A stretch of DNA of 64,000 nt from Carnobacterium funditum DSM 5970 (GCF_000744185.1 NZ_JQLL01000001.1:496001-560000), one strand, 5' to 3'. Positions 1 through 10,103 are shown, counted from the first letter of the stretch. Numbers and translations: made by a program. Notes: generated from the letters alone by a model not told the origin.

Positions 1-345
1 CGTTGCAACTTGATCATTTCTGCTACGTGCCGTATGTAGCTTACCTGCTACTGGCCCAATATCGTCATGAAGCAACTTTTCTAAATTCAAGTGAATATCT
101 TCATTTTTGATGGTAAATACTAGATGACCTTTTTTATTATCTTCGAGTAATTTTTCTAGACCTTCGATAATTTCATTTGACTCTCCAACGGATAGTATAC
201 TTGTTTTAGCCAACATTTTTACGTGTGCTAAACTGCAAATTAAATCTTCTTCGGCTAACTGTTGATCAATGTCAATCGAAGCTCCAAAAGCATCAATCCA
301 TGCATGGCTTTCACCTTCAAATCTTCCACTCCATAATTTTTCCAT
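1..345 (-). CDS. argH: argininosuccinate lyase, N-terminal part (runs off the left edge)
   Basis: Last enzyme of arginine synthesis; splits argininosuccinate into arginine and fumarate in the cytosol. Only the first 115 codons are in the window, about a quarter of the usual ~460. The start reads MEKLWSGRF, typical of the family, and an ARSRNDQ motif near residue 107 belongs to the substrate-binding region. The ATG at 345 follows GGATG at a sensible distance. It lies 20 bases downstream of argG in the same direction, so the two form an argGH operon. The signature loop with the catalytic serine is outside the window. Confidence 0.95.
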   Translation of the reverse strand, partial: MEKLWSGRFEGESHAWIDAFGASIDIDQQLAEEDLICSLAHVKMLAKTSILSVGESNEIIEGLEKLLEDNKKGHLVFTIKNEDIHLNLEKLLHDDIGPVAGKLHTARSRNDQVAT

Positions 346-365
346 TCAATTCATCCTAACATTTC

Positions 366-1604
366 TTAATAGAAAACTTTTTCTTTTATGACTGTTTCTT
401 CAAAACGATCAGTCGAATGGTGAACTTCTGCGTGTACTTTGGTAGAAAGCCCCCATAATTTAATAAAACCGACTGAAGCTTTTTGATCAAACGTATCAGC
501 CGAAGTATACGTAGCTAAGTTTTCATCATATAGGGAATTAGGGGATTTTCTTCCTTCAACAATTGAATGGCCTTTGAATAATTTCAAACGTATTGTACCA
601 TTCACGTATTGTTGTGTAGCATTTAAAAAAGCAATCAAACTATCTGTTAAAGGATTAAACCATAAACCGTTATAAATCATCTCCGTTAATTTTTGTTCGA
701 TTGCTGGTTTAAAATGACCAATTTCTTTTACAAAAGTCAAATCTTCAAGAGCTTTATGTGCCGTCATCAGAACCATGGCTCCTGGTGCCTCATAGACTTC
801 ACGGGATTTAATTCCAACTAACCGGTTTTCAATATGATCAATTCGTCCAATTCCATGTTTTCCTGCTATTTTATTAAGGTATTCAATCAATTCCACTAAG
901 GAATACTGTTTGCCATTTATTGCAGTAGGTTTCCCAGCTAAAAAGTCGATTTCTAAAATTTCTGGACTATCTGGTGTATTTGCTAAATTAGCCGTTAACT
1001 CATACGCTGCTTCTGGCGGTGCCGCCCAAGGATTTTCTAAAATACCACATTCATTCGCTCTTCCCCACAAGTTCTGGTCAATGGAAAAAGGATTATCTAA
1101 ATCAATAGGCACCGGTATCTCATGCTTAATAGCATAATTGATTTCTTCTTCTCTTGACCATTGCCATTCACGGACGGGTGCAAGAACTTTTAAATTTGGT
1201 GCTAAAGAGTGTATTGCTACTTCAAAGCGCACTTGATCATTACCTTTTCCAGTGCACCCATGAGCAACTGCACTAGCACCTTTTTTGATAGCTACTTCCA
1301 CTAATTTTTTCGCAATTAATGGACGAGATAAAGCAGAAATCAATGGATAAGTGCCCTCATAAAAAGTATGTGCTTGCAGAGCTATTAAAGCATATTCTTC
1401 TGCGAATTCTTTTTTTGCATCGATTGTATACGAAGAAATGGCTCCAATACTTAAAGCTTTTTCTTTAATAAAATCTAGATTTTTCCCCTCACCTACATCT
1501 AAACAACAAGCAATCACATCGTAACCTTCTTCAGTCAACCATTTAATGGCAACAGATGTATCTAAACCTCCGGAGTATGCTATAACTACTTTTTCATTTT
1601 CCAT
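366..1604 (-). CDS. argG: argininosuccinate synthase
   Basis: Condenses citrulline and aspartate with ATP hydrolysis to AMP, the penultimate step of arginine synthesis. The N-terminal AYSGGLDTS (residues 9-17) is the PP-loop ATP-binding motif of the N-type ATP pyrophosphatases. At 412 residues it is slightly longer than the usual ~400. The ATG follows GAGGTG (6 bases before it). It is the first gene of an argGH pair. The upstream region holds a TATAAT hexamer and a possible arginine-repressor box. No truncation or missing motif was seen. Confidence 0.97.
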   Translation of the reverse strand: MENEKVVIAYSGGLDTSVAIKWLTEEGYDVIACCLDVGEGKNLDFIKEKALSIGAISSYTIDAKKEFAEEYALIALQAHTFYEGTYPLISALSRPLIAKKLVEVAIKKGASAVAHGCTGKGNDQVRFEVAIHSLAPNLKVLAPVREWQWSREEEINYAIKHEIPVPIDLDNPFSIDQNLWGRANECGILENPWAAPPEAAYELTANLANTPDSPEILEIDFLAGKPTAINGKQYSLVELIEYLNKIAGKHGIGRIDHIENRLVGIKSREVYEAPGAMVLMTAHKALEDLTFVKEIGHFKPAIEQKLTEMIYNGLWFNPLTDSLIAFLNATQQYVNGTIRLKLFKGHSIVEGRKSPNSLYDENLATYTSADTFDQKASVGFIKLWGLSTKVHAEVHHSTDRFEETVIKEKVFY

Positions 1605-1642
1605 TTGAACACCTCTTTATTTTTAATTAACTCACGATAAAC

Positions 1643-1696
1643 ATTATAATACCATTTCAAAACGATTAAAACAAGATTAGAATGTGTTTTTATTCT
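1643..1696 (-). promoter_or_regulatory. putative argG promoter region with possible ArgR box
   Basis: A TATAAT hexamer lies at 1643-1648 on the minus strand upstream of argG, but no good -35 element sits at 16-18 bases. At 1683-1696 the plus strand reads TGTGTTTTTATTCT, matching 10 of the 12 fixed or W positions of an ARG-box consensus (TGNATWWWWATNCA). A half-site with TGAATA lies further upstream near 1734. This is consistent with arginine-dependent control of argGH, but rests on a short, AT-rich match. Confidence 0.35.
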
Positions 1697-1796
1697 TAAA
1701 TGTGTATTTTACCATGATATTTTAGTTTTAAAATGAATATTAAACGTTTTTATACATTAAGTATTCAAAAAATCAATTTTCATTAGTTGTTGAATC

Positions 1797-1845
1797 AAAA
1801 AAATAAAATCCTTTGTTTTCTTATTAAAGAACACAAAGGATTTAT
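1797..1845 (-). terminator. intrinsic terminator after ribF
   Basis: An 11-bp stem (1806-1816 with 1833-1843) with a short loop is followed on the minus strand by a T-rich run. It lies just past the ribF stop and ends the truB-ribF transcript. Confidence 0.85.
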
Positions 1846-1886
1846 CATTTATTATTATGAGTGTAAGGGAGCAATCGTTTCCTGTT

Positions 1887-2852
1887 TTATATGGTTTTCT
1901 CGTTTTTTTTATTTTCTATTAAAAAATAATCACGTGTATCTTTTTCGTCTTGCTTTAACTGAGCAATTAAAGCTTCAACTGAATCAAATTTCCATTCATC
2001 TCTCAAAAAATGCTGCCATAAAACCGTTACTTTTTCTCCATATATATCTTGATTAAAGTTTAAAATATATACTTCAACTGTCAATGGACGGTTTATTTCG
2101 AATGTAATATTATGCCCAATTGATGCCATGCCTTGGTAATGTTTGTTTCCTATAAGAATTTCAACTACGTAAACACCAACAGTGGGTAAGCGTATGTCTT
2201 TCGTCACATCAATGTTAGCCGTTGGGAAACCTAGTAATCTACCTCGAGCATCTCCATGAATAACACGTCCAGTTGTTTCATACGTATAGCCTAACAACCA
2301 ATTAGCCTCTTTGATATCTCCACTATCTATTGCTTTTCTAATTCGTGTAGAACTGATTTTAGCATCATTTGTTGTTTGTTTTTCAATCACAACAATCTCA
2401 AAACGATTTTTAGCATACTGTGGCAGATGTTCCATAGAAGCCACCTCTTTTTTCCCATATGTGTAATCAAAACCTGCGACGACTACCTTTGCATTTAGGG
2501 CTACAATGTATAAATCAACGAAGGATTGAGGGTCTAAAGACGCAAAGGCTGAGGTGAATTCTATTTCGTATAAAATGTCTACACCTAAATCAGCCATGAT
2601 GGCTTCCTTTTTTTCTACAGTCGAAAGATAAAGCATATCTTGGGCTGCTATTTTTTTGAAAACAATCGAAGGATGCTGATTGAAAGTCATTACTGCTAAT
2701 TTACAGTGTTTTTTCAAAGAAAGATTTTTAGCTTGATTAATAACTTCTTGGTGCCCCCTATGAACCCCATCAAAAAAACCTAAAGCCAAAACGACATTCG
2801 CTGAAGGAATTTGACTTTTCTTATAAGGGTGACGTAATTTAATAATTTCCAT
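1887..2852 (-). CDS. ribF: bifunctional riboflavin kinase / FAD synthetase
   Basis: Phosphorylates riboflavin to FMN and adenylates FMN to FAD. The N-terminal half carries a nucleotidyltransferase motif (LGFFDGVHRGHQ, about residues 24-35). The C-terminal half has the flavokinase motif GDARGRLLGFPTANI near residue 200. At 321 residues it is full length for the two-domain family. The ATG follows AAAGGAG. It lies 15 bases downstream of truB; a truB-ribF pair after rbfA is common in Firmicutes, though here a terminator and an unrelated gene separate it from rbfA. No FMN riboswitch is seen upstream. Confidence 0.97.
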   Translation of the reverse strand: MEIIKLRHPYKKSQIPSANVVLALGFFDGVHRGHQEVINQAKNLSLKKHCKLAVMTFNQHPSIVFKKIAAQDMLYLSTVEKKEAIMADLGVDILYEIEFTSAFASLDPQSFVDLYIVALNAKVVVAGFDYTYGKKEVASMEHLPQYAKNRFEIVVIEKQTTNDAKISSTRIRKAIDSGDIKEANWLLGYTYETTGRVIHGDARGRLLGFPTANIDVTKDIRLPTVGVYVVEILIGNKHYQGMASIGHNITFEINRPLTVEVYILNFNQDIYGEKVTVLWQHFLRDEWKFDSVEALIAQLKQDEKDTRDYFLIENKKNEKTI

Positions 2853-2867
2853 ACTAGAAAAGCTCCT

Positions 2868-3785
2868 TTACTGAAATGATCGCAATCCTTTTATTGGTTT
2901 CACACAATTTTCTTTAACTGGATGTTTCCCATAAATACTCCAAGCTAAAGTATCATACATGATCACTAGTGGAAATGTAACATCCTTGCCAAATACATCA
3001 GCTGGTAAAACAGCACCATTCTTCACTTTATTCCATAAAGTTTCGTCTATATCGACTGAGTCAAGTTCTTTTATACCAAACTCTAAAGGGTATAAACAAT
3101 CTTGGATTGTTTGATTGCTCATCTTATCAGCAACTTGTGATAAGGTTAAACAATTTTTTGACTGAAACGTTCCGCTTGAAGTACGAGTTAAATCTGACAT
3201 ATGTGCTGGGTAGCCTAGAGCTTCACCTAAATCTACAGATAATGTTCTTACATATGTGCCTTTGCCACAATCTACTTCAAATCTCCAAGATACCGTTTTA
3301 TCCTTTTCATTTAAAACTGGTATTGTTGTGCGAACAAATTTATTAATAGTTGCTTTTCTACTTGGTCTTTCAACAGTTTCACCTGCTCTTGCATATTCAT
3401 AAAGTTTTTTCCCGTTTATTTTTACAGCCGAAAACATAGGTGGAATTTGAGTAATAATGCCTTCCATTTCAGACATTGCTTGATCGATTTCTTCTAAAGA
3501 AGGCATTACATCTACAGCACGACGTTCAACAATTTCACCGCTTTTATCTTCAGTAGTTGTAGAAAAACCTAAAGTAATTTCTCCTATATAACTTTTCCCA
3601 GTTTCCATCATATACTCAACAACTTTTGTAGCATTTCCTATACATATCGGTAAAACGCCATCGACATCAGGATCCAAAGTTCCAGTATGACCAATTTTTT
3701 TTGTTTTCAATATTTTTCTGAGTTTAAAAACGCAATCATGACTTGTCATGCCACGTTCTTTCCATAATGGAAGAATACCATCCAA
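2868..3785 (-). CDS. truB: tRNA pseudouridine(55) synthase
   Basis: Makes pseudouridine 55 in the T-arm of tRNAs. The sequence GHTGTLDPDVDGVLP holds the family catalytic aspartate (D38). The length of 305 residues is normal. The start is a TTG (3783-3785), with AAGGTAGGG about 7 bases upstream; the encoded MDGILPLWKERGMTSHD is the family's usual N terminus, which supports this unusual start. It is followed directly by ribF. Confidence 0.95.
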   Translation of the reverse strand: MDGILPLWKERGMTSHDCVFKLRKILKTKKIGHTGTLDPDVDGVLPICIGNATKVVEYMMETGKSYIGEITLGFSTTTEDKSGEIVERRAVDVMPSLEEIDQAMSEMEGIITQIPPMFSAVKINGKKLYEYARAGETVERPSRKATINKFVRTTIPVLNEKDKTVSWRFEVDCGKGTYVRTLSVDLGEALGYPAHMSDLTRTSSGTFQSKNCLTLSQVADKMSNQTIQDCLYPLEFGIKELDSVDIDETLWNKVKNGAVLPADVFGKDVTFPLVIMYDTLAWSIYGKHPVKENCVKPIKGLRSFQ

Positions 3786-3894
3786 TACAAATCCCTACCT
3801 TCTTTTTTAACTCTACTATTGTATCCTATTTTGAATTCAGTCGAAATAAAAGCGCAAAAAAAGCTACAGATAATAAATATCTGTACATCATCTA

Positions 3895-4491
3895 TTATTT
3901 ATTGATAACAATAAATTCTTTTTCGCGCATTTCGAATAATAATTGATTTTTTGATACTACTCCCCAACTAATTGTTCGTCGAAATTGTTCTTTGTTTAAT
4001 TCCTCACCATCCCAGCAACTATAAAGCTCTATTTTATTTGAGTCTTTAAAATAAGTTGTTAAGAAAGATAAAAATCCTGTTTGCTGAGTTTTATTTACTG
4101 CTCGAGCTTCATCCATCATCTTGTGGTAATCTGCTACATCTTTTAGCGTGAAACCATCCGGAATAGCTGTGTCATTTTCAATGGGTTCCCATACTGGGAA
4201 ATCAGTCGTTTTGTAAACATAAGGGGTGCTAAAATGTTTTAAGATATCTCCATTTTTAACTAGTTCTAGGATTTCAAAAGTCCCAACAATCTCTGCTTCT
4301 TTATCATAAAATTTAATTTGATTCATAGTAACTGTGTCATCATCTGTTTGCACACGGATATAAGACAATACCATTTCATCCGTCACCCCTGCATCTAACG
4401 TATCGCGAGCAATTAAAGCAATCACATTTGGATCTTCTGGTGCTCGTATAACTATTTTTTCTTCTGTGCCAATATATGAATATAAAGTCAA
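3895..4491 (-). CDS. protein of unknown function, 198 aa
   Basis: I do not recognise this protein. It is acidic and soluble-looking, with no signal peptide or membrane segment, and has a strand-rich N-terminal half and a C-terminal part ending in MREKEFIVINK. A strong GGAGG lies 7 bases before a TTG at 4491; a TTG three codons earlier overlaps that Shine-Dalgarno site and is less likely. It lies alone between the rbfA terminator region and truB in the same direction. The ribosome-binding site and uninterrupted frame support a real gene, but no function can be assigned. Confidence 0.75.
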   Translation of the reverse strand: MTLYSYIGTEEKIVIRAPEDPNVIALIARDTLDAGVTDEMVLSYIRVQTDDDTVTMNQIKFYDKEAEIVGTFEILELVKNGDILKHFSTPYVYKTTDFPVWEPIENDTAIPDGFTLKDVADYHKMMDEARAVNKTQQTGFLSFLTTYFKDSNKIELYSCWDGEELNKEQFRRTISWGVVSKNQLLFEMREKEFIVINK

Positions 4492-4557
4492 TATATTCAA
4501 CCTCCAAATAATTTTATTTAAATAAAATTCTTAAATACTATACTGTTTAAACTTCAT

Positions 4558-4591
4558 TAAAAAAATAGAGGCTGAGACAGTTGTCTCAGCC
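4558..4591 (-). terminator. intrinsic terminator ending the rimP-rbfA operon region
   Basis: A 10-bp perfect stem (4570-4579 with 4582-4591, core GCTGAGACA / TGTCTCAGC) with a 2-base loop is followed on the minus strand by seven Ts. It lies downstream of rbfA and the multi-hairpin element. Confidence 0.85.
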
Positions 4592-4886
4592 CCCTTTCAC
4601 GTATCCGGATTTTCATTTTAGAACGTGCTCCAAAAAGCAAACCCAACGTTCACTTCACGAATAATACTCGATGGTCTGTGACCATCTTGCGCTTTTTAGT
4701 GAAGCGATGCTGGTCTAAACGTTTTGTGTCCAACTCCCATTTTCATTCTCGAATCGTTCTAACGGAGAGTATTTCAAAAAATAAATACAACTATTACAGA
4801 CGAATCCAACTTAACAGTCTGCGATTAGACTGTCACTATGTTTCTAATTGTTCTAGTTTTAAGTTTTTTTAGTCCTTCGTTTCTTT
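4592..4886. repeat. structured intergenic element with several hairpins downstream of rbfA
   Basis: This stretch has no convincing gene. It holds a 7-bp hairpin (4814-4820 with 4827-4833), a 7-bp hairpin with a 3-base loop (4670-4676 with 4680-4686), and an enclosing stem CTTCAC / GTGAAG (4653-4658 with 4699-4704), before the terminator. This layout resembles dispersed intergenic repeats of Lactobacillales, but only one copy is in the window, so the repeat nature is inferred. Confidence 0.4.
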
Positions 4887-5234
4887 TTATTCTTTGTTTA
4901 AATCACGTAACAATTCGTCAATTCGGCTACCATACAAGACAGATTCATCAAGCGAAAAAGTTAATTCAGGAGTTTTATAAAGCGTCAAGCGTTGGCCTAA
5001 TTCTCTTCTAATCAACCCAGTTGCTTTATCTAAGCCTAACTGAACCATTTCAAGATCTTTTTCTTTTTCAGATAAAATACTGTAGTAAATCGTTGCTTGT
5101 TGCAAATCTCCAGTTACTTTTACTTCAGTAATTGTCACATTTGAAACACGCGGATCTCTCACACGTTTGACTAAAATATCATTGACTTCTTTTTGAATTT
5201 CTTGAGCTACTCGCCCAGTTCTAAAATTTGCCAT
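4887..5234 (-). CDS. rbfA: 30S ribosome-binding factor A
   Basis: Assists late maturation of the 30S subunit and 16S rRNA 5'-end processing, with a KH-like fold. The sequence [17 protein letters not shown] at the start and the segment [18 protein letters not shown] are typical. The length of 115 residues is normal. It is the last gene of the rimP-nusA-ylxR-ylxQ-infB-rbfA operon, 53 bases after infB. Confidence 0.97.
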   Translation of the reverse strand: MANFRTGRVAQEIQKEVNDILVKRVRDPRVSNVTITEVKVTGDLQQATIYYSILSEKEKDLEMVQLGLDKATGLIRRELGQRLTLYKTPELTFSLDESVLYGSRIDELLRDLNKE

Positions 5235-5287
5235 GATGTTCCCTCACTTTCATCATTTTTTCTTTATTTATTAATAAAAAGAAAAGA

Positions 5288-7609
5288 TTACTTTCGTTTA
5301 ATTTCAACCATTTCGTATGCTTCAATAACGTCATCCACTATTACATCATTGTAATCTTTAATCATGAAGCCACATTCGAATCCTTTTTTAACTTCTTTTG
5401 CATCATCTTTAAAGCGTTTCAAACTAGCTAATTCGCCTTCAAAAATCACAATATTGTCTCTGATTAAACGAATACTACTGTTACGAGAAATGTGACCATC
5501 CGTCACGAAACCACCAGCAATTGTTCCTACTTTAGAAACCGCAAATGTCTCACGAACGACTGCTTGTCCAGTAACTTTTTCTTCATACTCTGGATCCAAC
5601 ATGCCTTTCATTGCTGTTTCAATTTCGTCTATAGCATTGTAAATAATCCGGTGTAGACGAATATCAATTTTTTCTTGGCTAGCTTGTTCTTTAGCTTGTG
5701 GAGTTGGTCGAACGTTAAAACCAATGATGATGGCATTACTTGCTGCAGCTAATGTAATGTCACTCTCATTAATAGCTCCAACTGCCGTGTGTATGATTTT
5801 CACACGCACGCCTTCAACTTCAATTTTTTGTAAACTAGAAGATAATGCTTCTGCTGAACCTTGTACATCCGCTTTAATAATAACATTAACTTCTTTTAGT
5901 TCTCCTTCTTCTAAACTAGAGAATAAATTATCTAATGTCACACGGTTAGTCGTTAAGCGTTGGCTAGCCATCGCTTTTTGTGCGCGTGTTTCTCCAACTG
6001 AGCGTGCTGATTTTTCATCATCAAAAACAACAAATTGATCGCCCGCTTGTGGAGCTGTATTTAAACCAGTAATCTCCACTGGAGCAGAAGGTCCTGCTTT
6101 TTTAACACGTCTACCAAGTTCGTTAACCATAACTCGTACACGTCCATATGTGTTGCCGACTACAATTGGATCTCCAACTCGCAATGTTCCTTCTTGAACA
6201 AGTAAAGTAGCAATTGGTCCCTTACTTTTATCTAAACGAGCTTCAATTACTGAACCTAAAGCTGCTCTCTTAGGATCTGCTTTTAAGTCTTCTACTTCTG
6301 CAACTAATAAAATCATTTCCAATAATTCATCTAAATTTTTAGCAAATTTAGCAGAAATTTCAACGAATATAGTGTCTCCACCCCATGATTCAGGAATTAA
6401 ACCATATTCAGTCAATTCTTGCATTACTCGTTCTGGATTAGCTGTAGGCTTATCAATTTTGTTGACAGCTACAATAATTGGAACTTTTGCAGCTTTAGCG
6501 TGATTAATAGCCTCGATAGTTTGTGGCATAACGCCATCATCAGCGGCTACTACAATAATGGTGATATCTGTAACATCTGCACCACGAGCACGCATTGTAG
6601 TAAAGGCTGCGTGTCCTGGCGTGTCTAAGAAAGTAATTGTCTTACCGTTAGATTTCACTTGATATGCACCAATATGCTGGGTAATTCCGCCGGCTTCGCC
6701 CAAGCTAACTTTTGTATTTCTTAAAGAGTCCAACAAAGTCGTTTTACCATGGTCAACGTGTCCCATAATTGTTACAACTGGAGGACGTGTTGCCAAGTTT
6801 TCTTCTTTTGTTTCTGTTTCAAAATAAACATCTAAATCAGATACGTCTACTTTTACTTTTTCTTCTGTTTCAATACCATATTCTGTTGCAAGAAGCTCAA
6901 TAGCTTCTTTATTTAAACTTTGGTTTAAGGTAGCTACCACACCAAGTAGGAAAAGTTTTTTAATAATTTCTGCAGGTTCGCGATAAATTTTCTTTGAAAT
7001 CTCCGCTACAGTCATTCCATCAGTATAGACCAAAACATCTGGTAATTCTTTGAATTTACGAGGAACTGGTGGGGCTACTGGTCTAGTTTCTCCACGTTTT
7101 CCTTTTTTCTTACGTTTGTTAAATCCACCATGAGTACCTTGTGCCCCACGATATCCTCCACGTTTTCCGCTAGTTCCGGTTGTTGTGCGTTGTTCCATTG
7201 GGTTGGTCGTACGTTTTACAATTGAATCTGCTTTCTTTTCAGCAGGTTTTGCTGCTGGTCGACTATTTGTTGATGGTGTCGTTTTTTTATTATTTTCTGT
7301 CTTAACTATTGAAGATGGTTTTGATTTCGTTTCAGGTTTTGTACTATTATTGGATGGTTTCTGTTTGTTTACTATACCCTTACCGCCTTTTTGTGTTGTA
7401 TTTTTTTTTGTTTCTTCTTCTTTTTTCAATGTAGGTGTATTCCTTTTCTTGTTTGCAGCAAATGTCTCATTTAGCATCGCAACTTGTTTGTCTTCCATTG
7501 AAGACATATGACTACTATAATTAATTCCTAACTCCTTAGCTTTTTCAATTACTTTTTTAGTAGGTAAATCATGTTTTTTTGCAAATTCAAATACTCGCAA
7601 ATTAGCCAT
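5288..7609 (-). CDS. infB: translation initiation factor IF-2
   Basis: GTPase that delivers initiator fMet-tRNA to the 30S subunit and promotes subunit joining. The protein has an IF2_N domain at the N terminus, a long low-complexity Lys/Thr/Pro-rich linker (about residues 50-190), a second IF2_N-like segment, and a GTPase domain with GHVDHGKTT at about residue 281, followed by DTPGHAAF and NKID motifs. Domains II-IV complete the 773 residues. The start [20 protein letters not shown] is standard. It sits 14 bases after ylxQ. Confidence 0.98.
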   Translation of the reverse strand: MANLRVFEFAKKHDLPTKKVIEKAKELGINYSSHMSSMEDKQVAMLNETFAANKKRNTPTLKKEEETKKNTTQKGGKGIVNKQKPSNNSTKPETKSKPSSIVKTENNKKTTPSTNSRPAAKPAEKKADSIVKRTTNPMEQRTTTGTSGKRGGYRGAQGTHGGFNKRKKKGKRGETRPVAPPVPRKFKELPDVLVYTDGMTVAEISKKIYREPAEIIKKLFLLGVVATLNQSLNKEAIELLATEYGIETEEKVKVDVSDLDVYFETETKEENLATRPPVVTIMGHVDHGKTTLLDSLRNTKVSLGEAGGITQHIGAYQVKSNGKTITFLDTPGHAAFTTMRARGADVTDITIIVVAADDGVMPQTIEAINHAKAAKVPIIVAVNKIDKPTANPERVMQELTEYGLIPESWGGDTIFVEISAKFAKNLDELLEMILLVAEVEDLKADPKRAALGSVIEARLDKSKGPIATLLVQEGTLRVGDPIVVGNTYGRVRVMVNELGRRVKKAGPSAPVEITGLNTAPQAGDQFVVFDDEKSARSVGETRAQKAMASQRLTTNRVTLDNLFSSLEEGELKEVNVIIKADVQGSAEALSSSLQKIEVEGVRVKIIHTAVGAINESDITLAAASNAIIIGFNVRPTPQAKEQASQEKIDIRLHRIIYNAIDEIETAMKGMLDPEYEEKVTGQAVVRETFAVSKVGTIAGGFVTDGHISRNSSIRLIRDNIVIFEGELASLKRFKDDAKEVKKGFECGFMIKDYNDVIVDDVIEAYEMVEIKRK

Positions 7610-7623
7610 TCTAACAACCTCCG

Positions 7624-7929
7624 TTAATTTAGTAATAATTCCCGGATTTTTTTCCCAAAACCGTTATCTAAGGTTGTACATATCGTACGCTCTTTTCCGA
7701 TAGCCTGACTTAATTCTGATTTTGTAAAATGAAGAACTATCGGAATATTATAATAACGACACTTATCCGAGATTTTCTTTTTAGTTTGATCACTAGCATC
7801 AGTAGCAATTAACACTACCTTTGCTTGCTCTTTTCTAATTTCTTTTAATGTTAAGTCTTCACCTGTTACCAATTTGCCAGCTTTCATTGCTATTCCCAAA
7901 AGATTAAGTGCTTTTTGATCTTGATTCAT
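7624..7929 (-). CDS. ylxQ: YlxQ, L7Ae/L30e-family RNA-binding protein
   Basis: Small ribosomal-protein-like RNA-binding protein of the L7Ae/L30e/S12e family, of uncertain role in translation. The segment [15 protein letters not shown] near residues 11-25 is typical of YlxQ. The length of 101 residues matches the family. Its ATG overlaps the ylxR stop by 4 bases, indicating translational coupling in the nusA-infB operon. Confidence 0.93.
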   Translation of the reverse strand: MNQDQKALNLLGIAMKAGKLVTGEDLTLKEIRKEQAKVVLIATDASDQTKKKISDKCRYYNIPIVLHFTKSELSQAIGKERTICTTLDNGFGKKIRELLLN

Positions 7930-8210
7930 AAATTCATCCGCGCTTTCTGACGTGATACATAATCTAGCAGTTCTTGATAAAACGAGTCAGTTAAAGCTGT
8001 CTCAAACGTACGGTCTAAAATACGTTTATCCCAAGCAATCTTTACAATAGCTGGATCAATTGAAACATACGCGCCACGTCCAGTCATTTTTCCACTTGGA
8101 TCAATACTGATTTCGCCCTCTTTATTTTTTACTATACGAATCATTTCTTTTTTAGGTTTCATTTCATTTGAAGCAATACATTTACGCATAGGAATTTTAC
8201 GCTTTTGCAT
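7926..8210 (-). CDS. ylxR: YlxR family RNA-binding protein (RNase P modulator RnpM)
   Basis: Small basic protein of the YlxR family (DUF448). The family has been linked to RNase P modulation in Bacillus, where it is called RnpM. The sequence KIPMRKCIAS near the start and GRGAYVS near residue 50 are the family signature. The ATG at 8210 follows GAGGTG by 6 bases; a GTG three codons upstream is part of that Shine-Dalgarno site. Length 94 residues. It lies between nusA and ylxQ. Confidence 0.93.
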   Translation of the reverse strand: MQKRKIPMRKCIASNEMKPKKEMIRIVKNKEGEISIDPSGKMTGRGAYVSIDPAIVKIAWDKRILDRTFETALTDSFYQELLDYVSRQKARMNL

Positions 8211-8224
8211 ATCTTTCACCTCTA

Positions 8225-9502
8225 TTATTCTTTGTGTTCAGCTTCGTCTTCAGCCAATTCAATCATTTCTTCGGCTTCTTCTGAATCTAATATGCCTTCT
8301 TCTACTTCATCGTCTATCTCTATTTCATTCGTAAAGTCCTCTTGATCTTCTACTGTTTCAATCACTTCTGTTAGTGTATTTTCTTGTTCCGCACTCATTG
8401 TTTCTTCAATAGCAGAAACGTAATCTTTCGTGCGTTCTAAGCCAGCTTCTTTTTCAACAACAAGCGAATCTTGCATATCTGATTCTGACTTGATGTCGAT
8501 TTTAAACCCAGTTAGTTTAGCAGCTAGACGAGCATTCTGCCCACGCTTACCGATTGCAAGAGACAACTGGAAATCTGGTACCACAACGACACAGCTACCT
8601 TCTCTTTCGTTAAAAGTAACATCAACAACTTGTGCAGGATTTAATGCATTAGCTATGAAAGTTGCAGGATCTGCGCTCCATTCAACAATATCCATATTTT
8701 CGCCTTTTAATTCATTTACAATCGCTTGAACACGTTGTCCTTTAGGACCAACACAAGTACCTACTGGATCAATGTTTTCGTCTCTCGACATCACAGCAAC
8801 TTTGGCTCTGTCGCCGGCCTCACGAGCGATTGATTTGATTTCAACAATACCATCATATATTTCTGGGACTTCTTGCTCAAATAATCTTTTTAATAAATCA
8901 GGATGACTACGGCTCACAAAAATCTGTGGCCCTTTTGATGTATTTTCGACTTTTGTTACATAAACTTTTATACGGTCATGAGGTTTATACACTTCATTCG
9001 GTATTTGTTCTTGTTTAGATAATACCGCTTCAATTTTCCCAAGATTCACATAAATGTAGCGATGGTCTTGTCGTTCAACTATCCCTTGCATTATATCATT
9101 TTCATAAGTAATAAATTCGTTATAGATGATACTACGCTCTGCTTCTCGAACGCGTTGCATAATAACCTGTTTTGCTGTTTGTGCTGCAATTCTACCAAAA
9201 TCTTTAGGAGTCGTTTTGAAACGAATTGTATCTCCTAATTCGTAAGCATTATTAATATCTAAAGCATCTTCCAAACTAACCTCTAGACGTGAATCAAATA
9301 CGACATCAACAACTTCTTTTACCGCGAACACAAGAATGTCACCTTTTTTTATATCAAATTCAACTTCTACATTTTGTGCTTGCCCGTAATTTTTTTTATA
9401 TGCAGAAACTAATGCAGCTTCCAAAGCATCAATTACGATTTCTTTTGCAATGCCTTTTTCTTGCTCTAGGGTCTCAAGGGCATTTAGCATTTCTTTGCTC
9501 AT
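8225..9502 (-). CDS. nusA: transcription termination/antitermination factor NusA
   Basis: RNA polymerase-binding factor that stimulates pausing and intrinsic termination. It has an N-terminal polymerase-binding domain, an S1 domain (about residues 130-200) and two KH domains, the second with AIGKRGQNARLAAKLTG. A very acidic tail (about residues 370-425) follows. The ATG at 9502 has AGGAG 9 bases upstream; the seven codons before it overlap that site. Length 425 residues. It is the second gene after rimP; the leader hairpin before rimP may let NusA control its own operon. Confidence 0.97.
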   Translation of the reverse strand: MSKEMLNALETLEQEKGIAKEIVIDALEAALVSAYKKNYGQAQNVEVEFDIKKGDILVFAVKEVVDVVFDSRLEVSLEDALDINNAYELGDTIRFKTTPKDFGRIAAQTAKQVIMQRVREAERSIIYNEFITYENDIMQGIVERQDHRYIYVNLGKIEAVLSKQEQIPNEVYKPHDRIKVYVTKVENTSKGPQIFVSRSHPDLLKRLFEQEVPEIYDGIVEIKSIAREAGDRAKVAVMSRDENIDPVGTCVGPKGQRVQAIVNELKGENMDIVEWSADPATFIANALNPAQVVDVTFNEREGSCVVVVPDFQLSLAIGKRGQNARLAAKLTGFKIDIKSESDMQDSLVVEKEAGLERTKDYVSAIEETMSAEQENTLTEVIETVEDQEDFTNEIEIDDEVEEGILDSEEAEEMIELAEDEAEHKE

Positions 9503-9535
9503 TTCATTTTCTCTCCTGTCCAATAACCGTTTAAT

Positions 9536-10009
9536 TTAAAACTGAATTGCTAGTCTAGCTTTTGCAATTTTTTTACGATCAAATTCGATTTCTTTTAATC
9601 GAGTTTTAATACGTACTGATAAAATCAAGGTTTCTTTTGTAACTTGTTTTAATGTTCCTTCATAAATTTTTTCACCATCAAAAGCCTCATACAATGAAAT
9701 ATGAATATATTCTCCAACAGCTTGAATATAATCTTCTTCTTTTTTTAACGGTCTTTCAGCTCCAGGTGAAGATACTTCTAAGAAATAAGCTTGCGGTATT
9801 GGATCTGGATCCATTGCATCCATTTTTTCGCTAATTTTCTCACTAATAAAAGCACAATCTTCCAAAGTAATACCCTCTGGTTTATCTATATATATCCTCA
9901 AAAACCAATTTTTACCTTCTCTAACAAATTCTGCGTCAACTAACTCAAATTCAAAACCGTCGACTATGGGTTGGACAATATCACTAACCGTTTCAACCAC
10001 ACTTGTCAT
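9536..10009 (-). CDS. rimP: ribosome maturation factor RimP
   Basis: Needed for 30S subunit assembly. The C-terminal half has the family segment YFLEVSSPGAERPL. The ATG at 10009 follows AAAAGGAGG at good spacing and gives 157 residues, normal for the family; an upstream in-frame extension would run through the leader hairpin and is rejected. It is the first gene of the nusA-infB operon, 33 bases before nusA. Confidence 0.95.
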   Translation of the reverse strand: MTSVVETVSDIVQPIVDGFEFELVDAEFVREGKNWFLRIYIDKPEGITLEDCAFISEKISEKMDAMDPDPIPQAYFLEVSSPGAERPLKKEEDYIQAVGEYIHISLYEAFDGEKIYEGTLKQVTKETLILSVRIKTRLKEIEFDRKKIAKARLAIQF

Positions 10010-10049
10010 CTTATACCGCCTCCTTTTAGATACATATACCTGTCTGCCG

Positions 10050-10077
10050 AAAAAGAGTGAGCGTCGCCGCTCACTCT
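10050..10077 (-). terminator. terminator-like hairpin in the rimP-nusA leader (possible attenuator)
   Basis: A perfect 10-bp stem (10054-10063 with 10068-10077) with a 4-base loop is followed on the minus strand by about five Ts. It lies between the promoter at 10104-10132 and the rimP start, so most transcripts must read through it. In Bacillus subtilis the equivalent operon is autoregulated by NusA-dependent leader termination; this hairpin could do the same. Confidence 0.7.
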
Positions 10078-10103
10078 TTACCAAGATATCTAAATACAGT
10101 TAA

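Noticed and set aside
1605-1886. FMN riboswitch near ribF
   Set aside because: The ribF upstream side is truB with a 15-base gap; no conserved RFN element pattern is present. The 1797-1845 hairpin is downstream of ribF and is a terminator.
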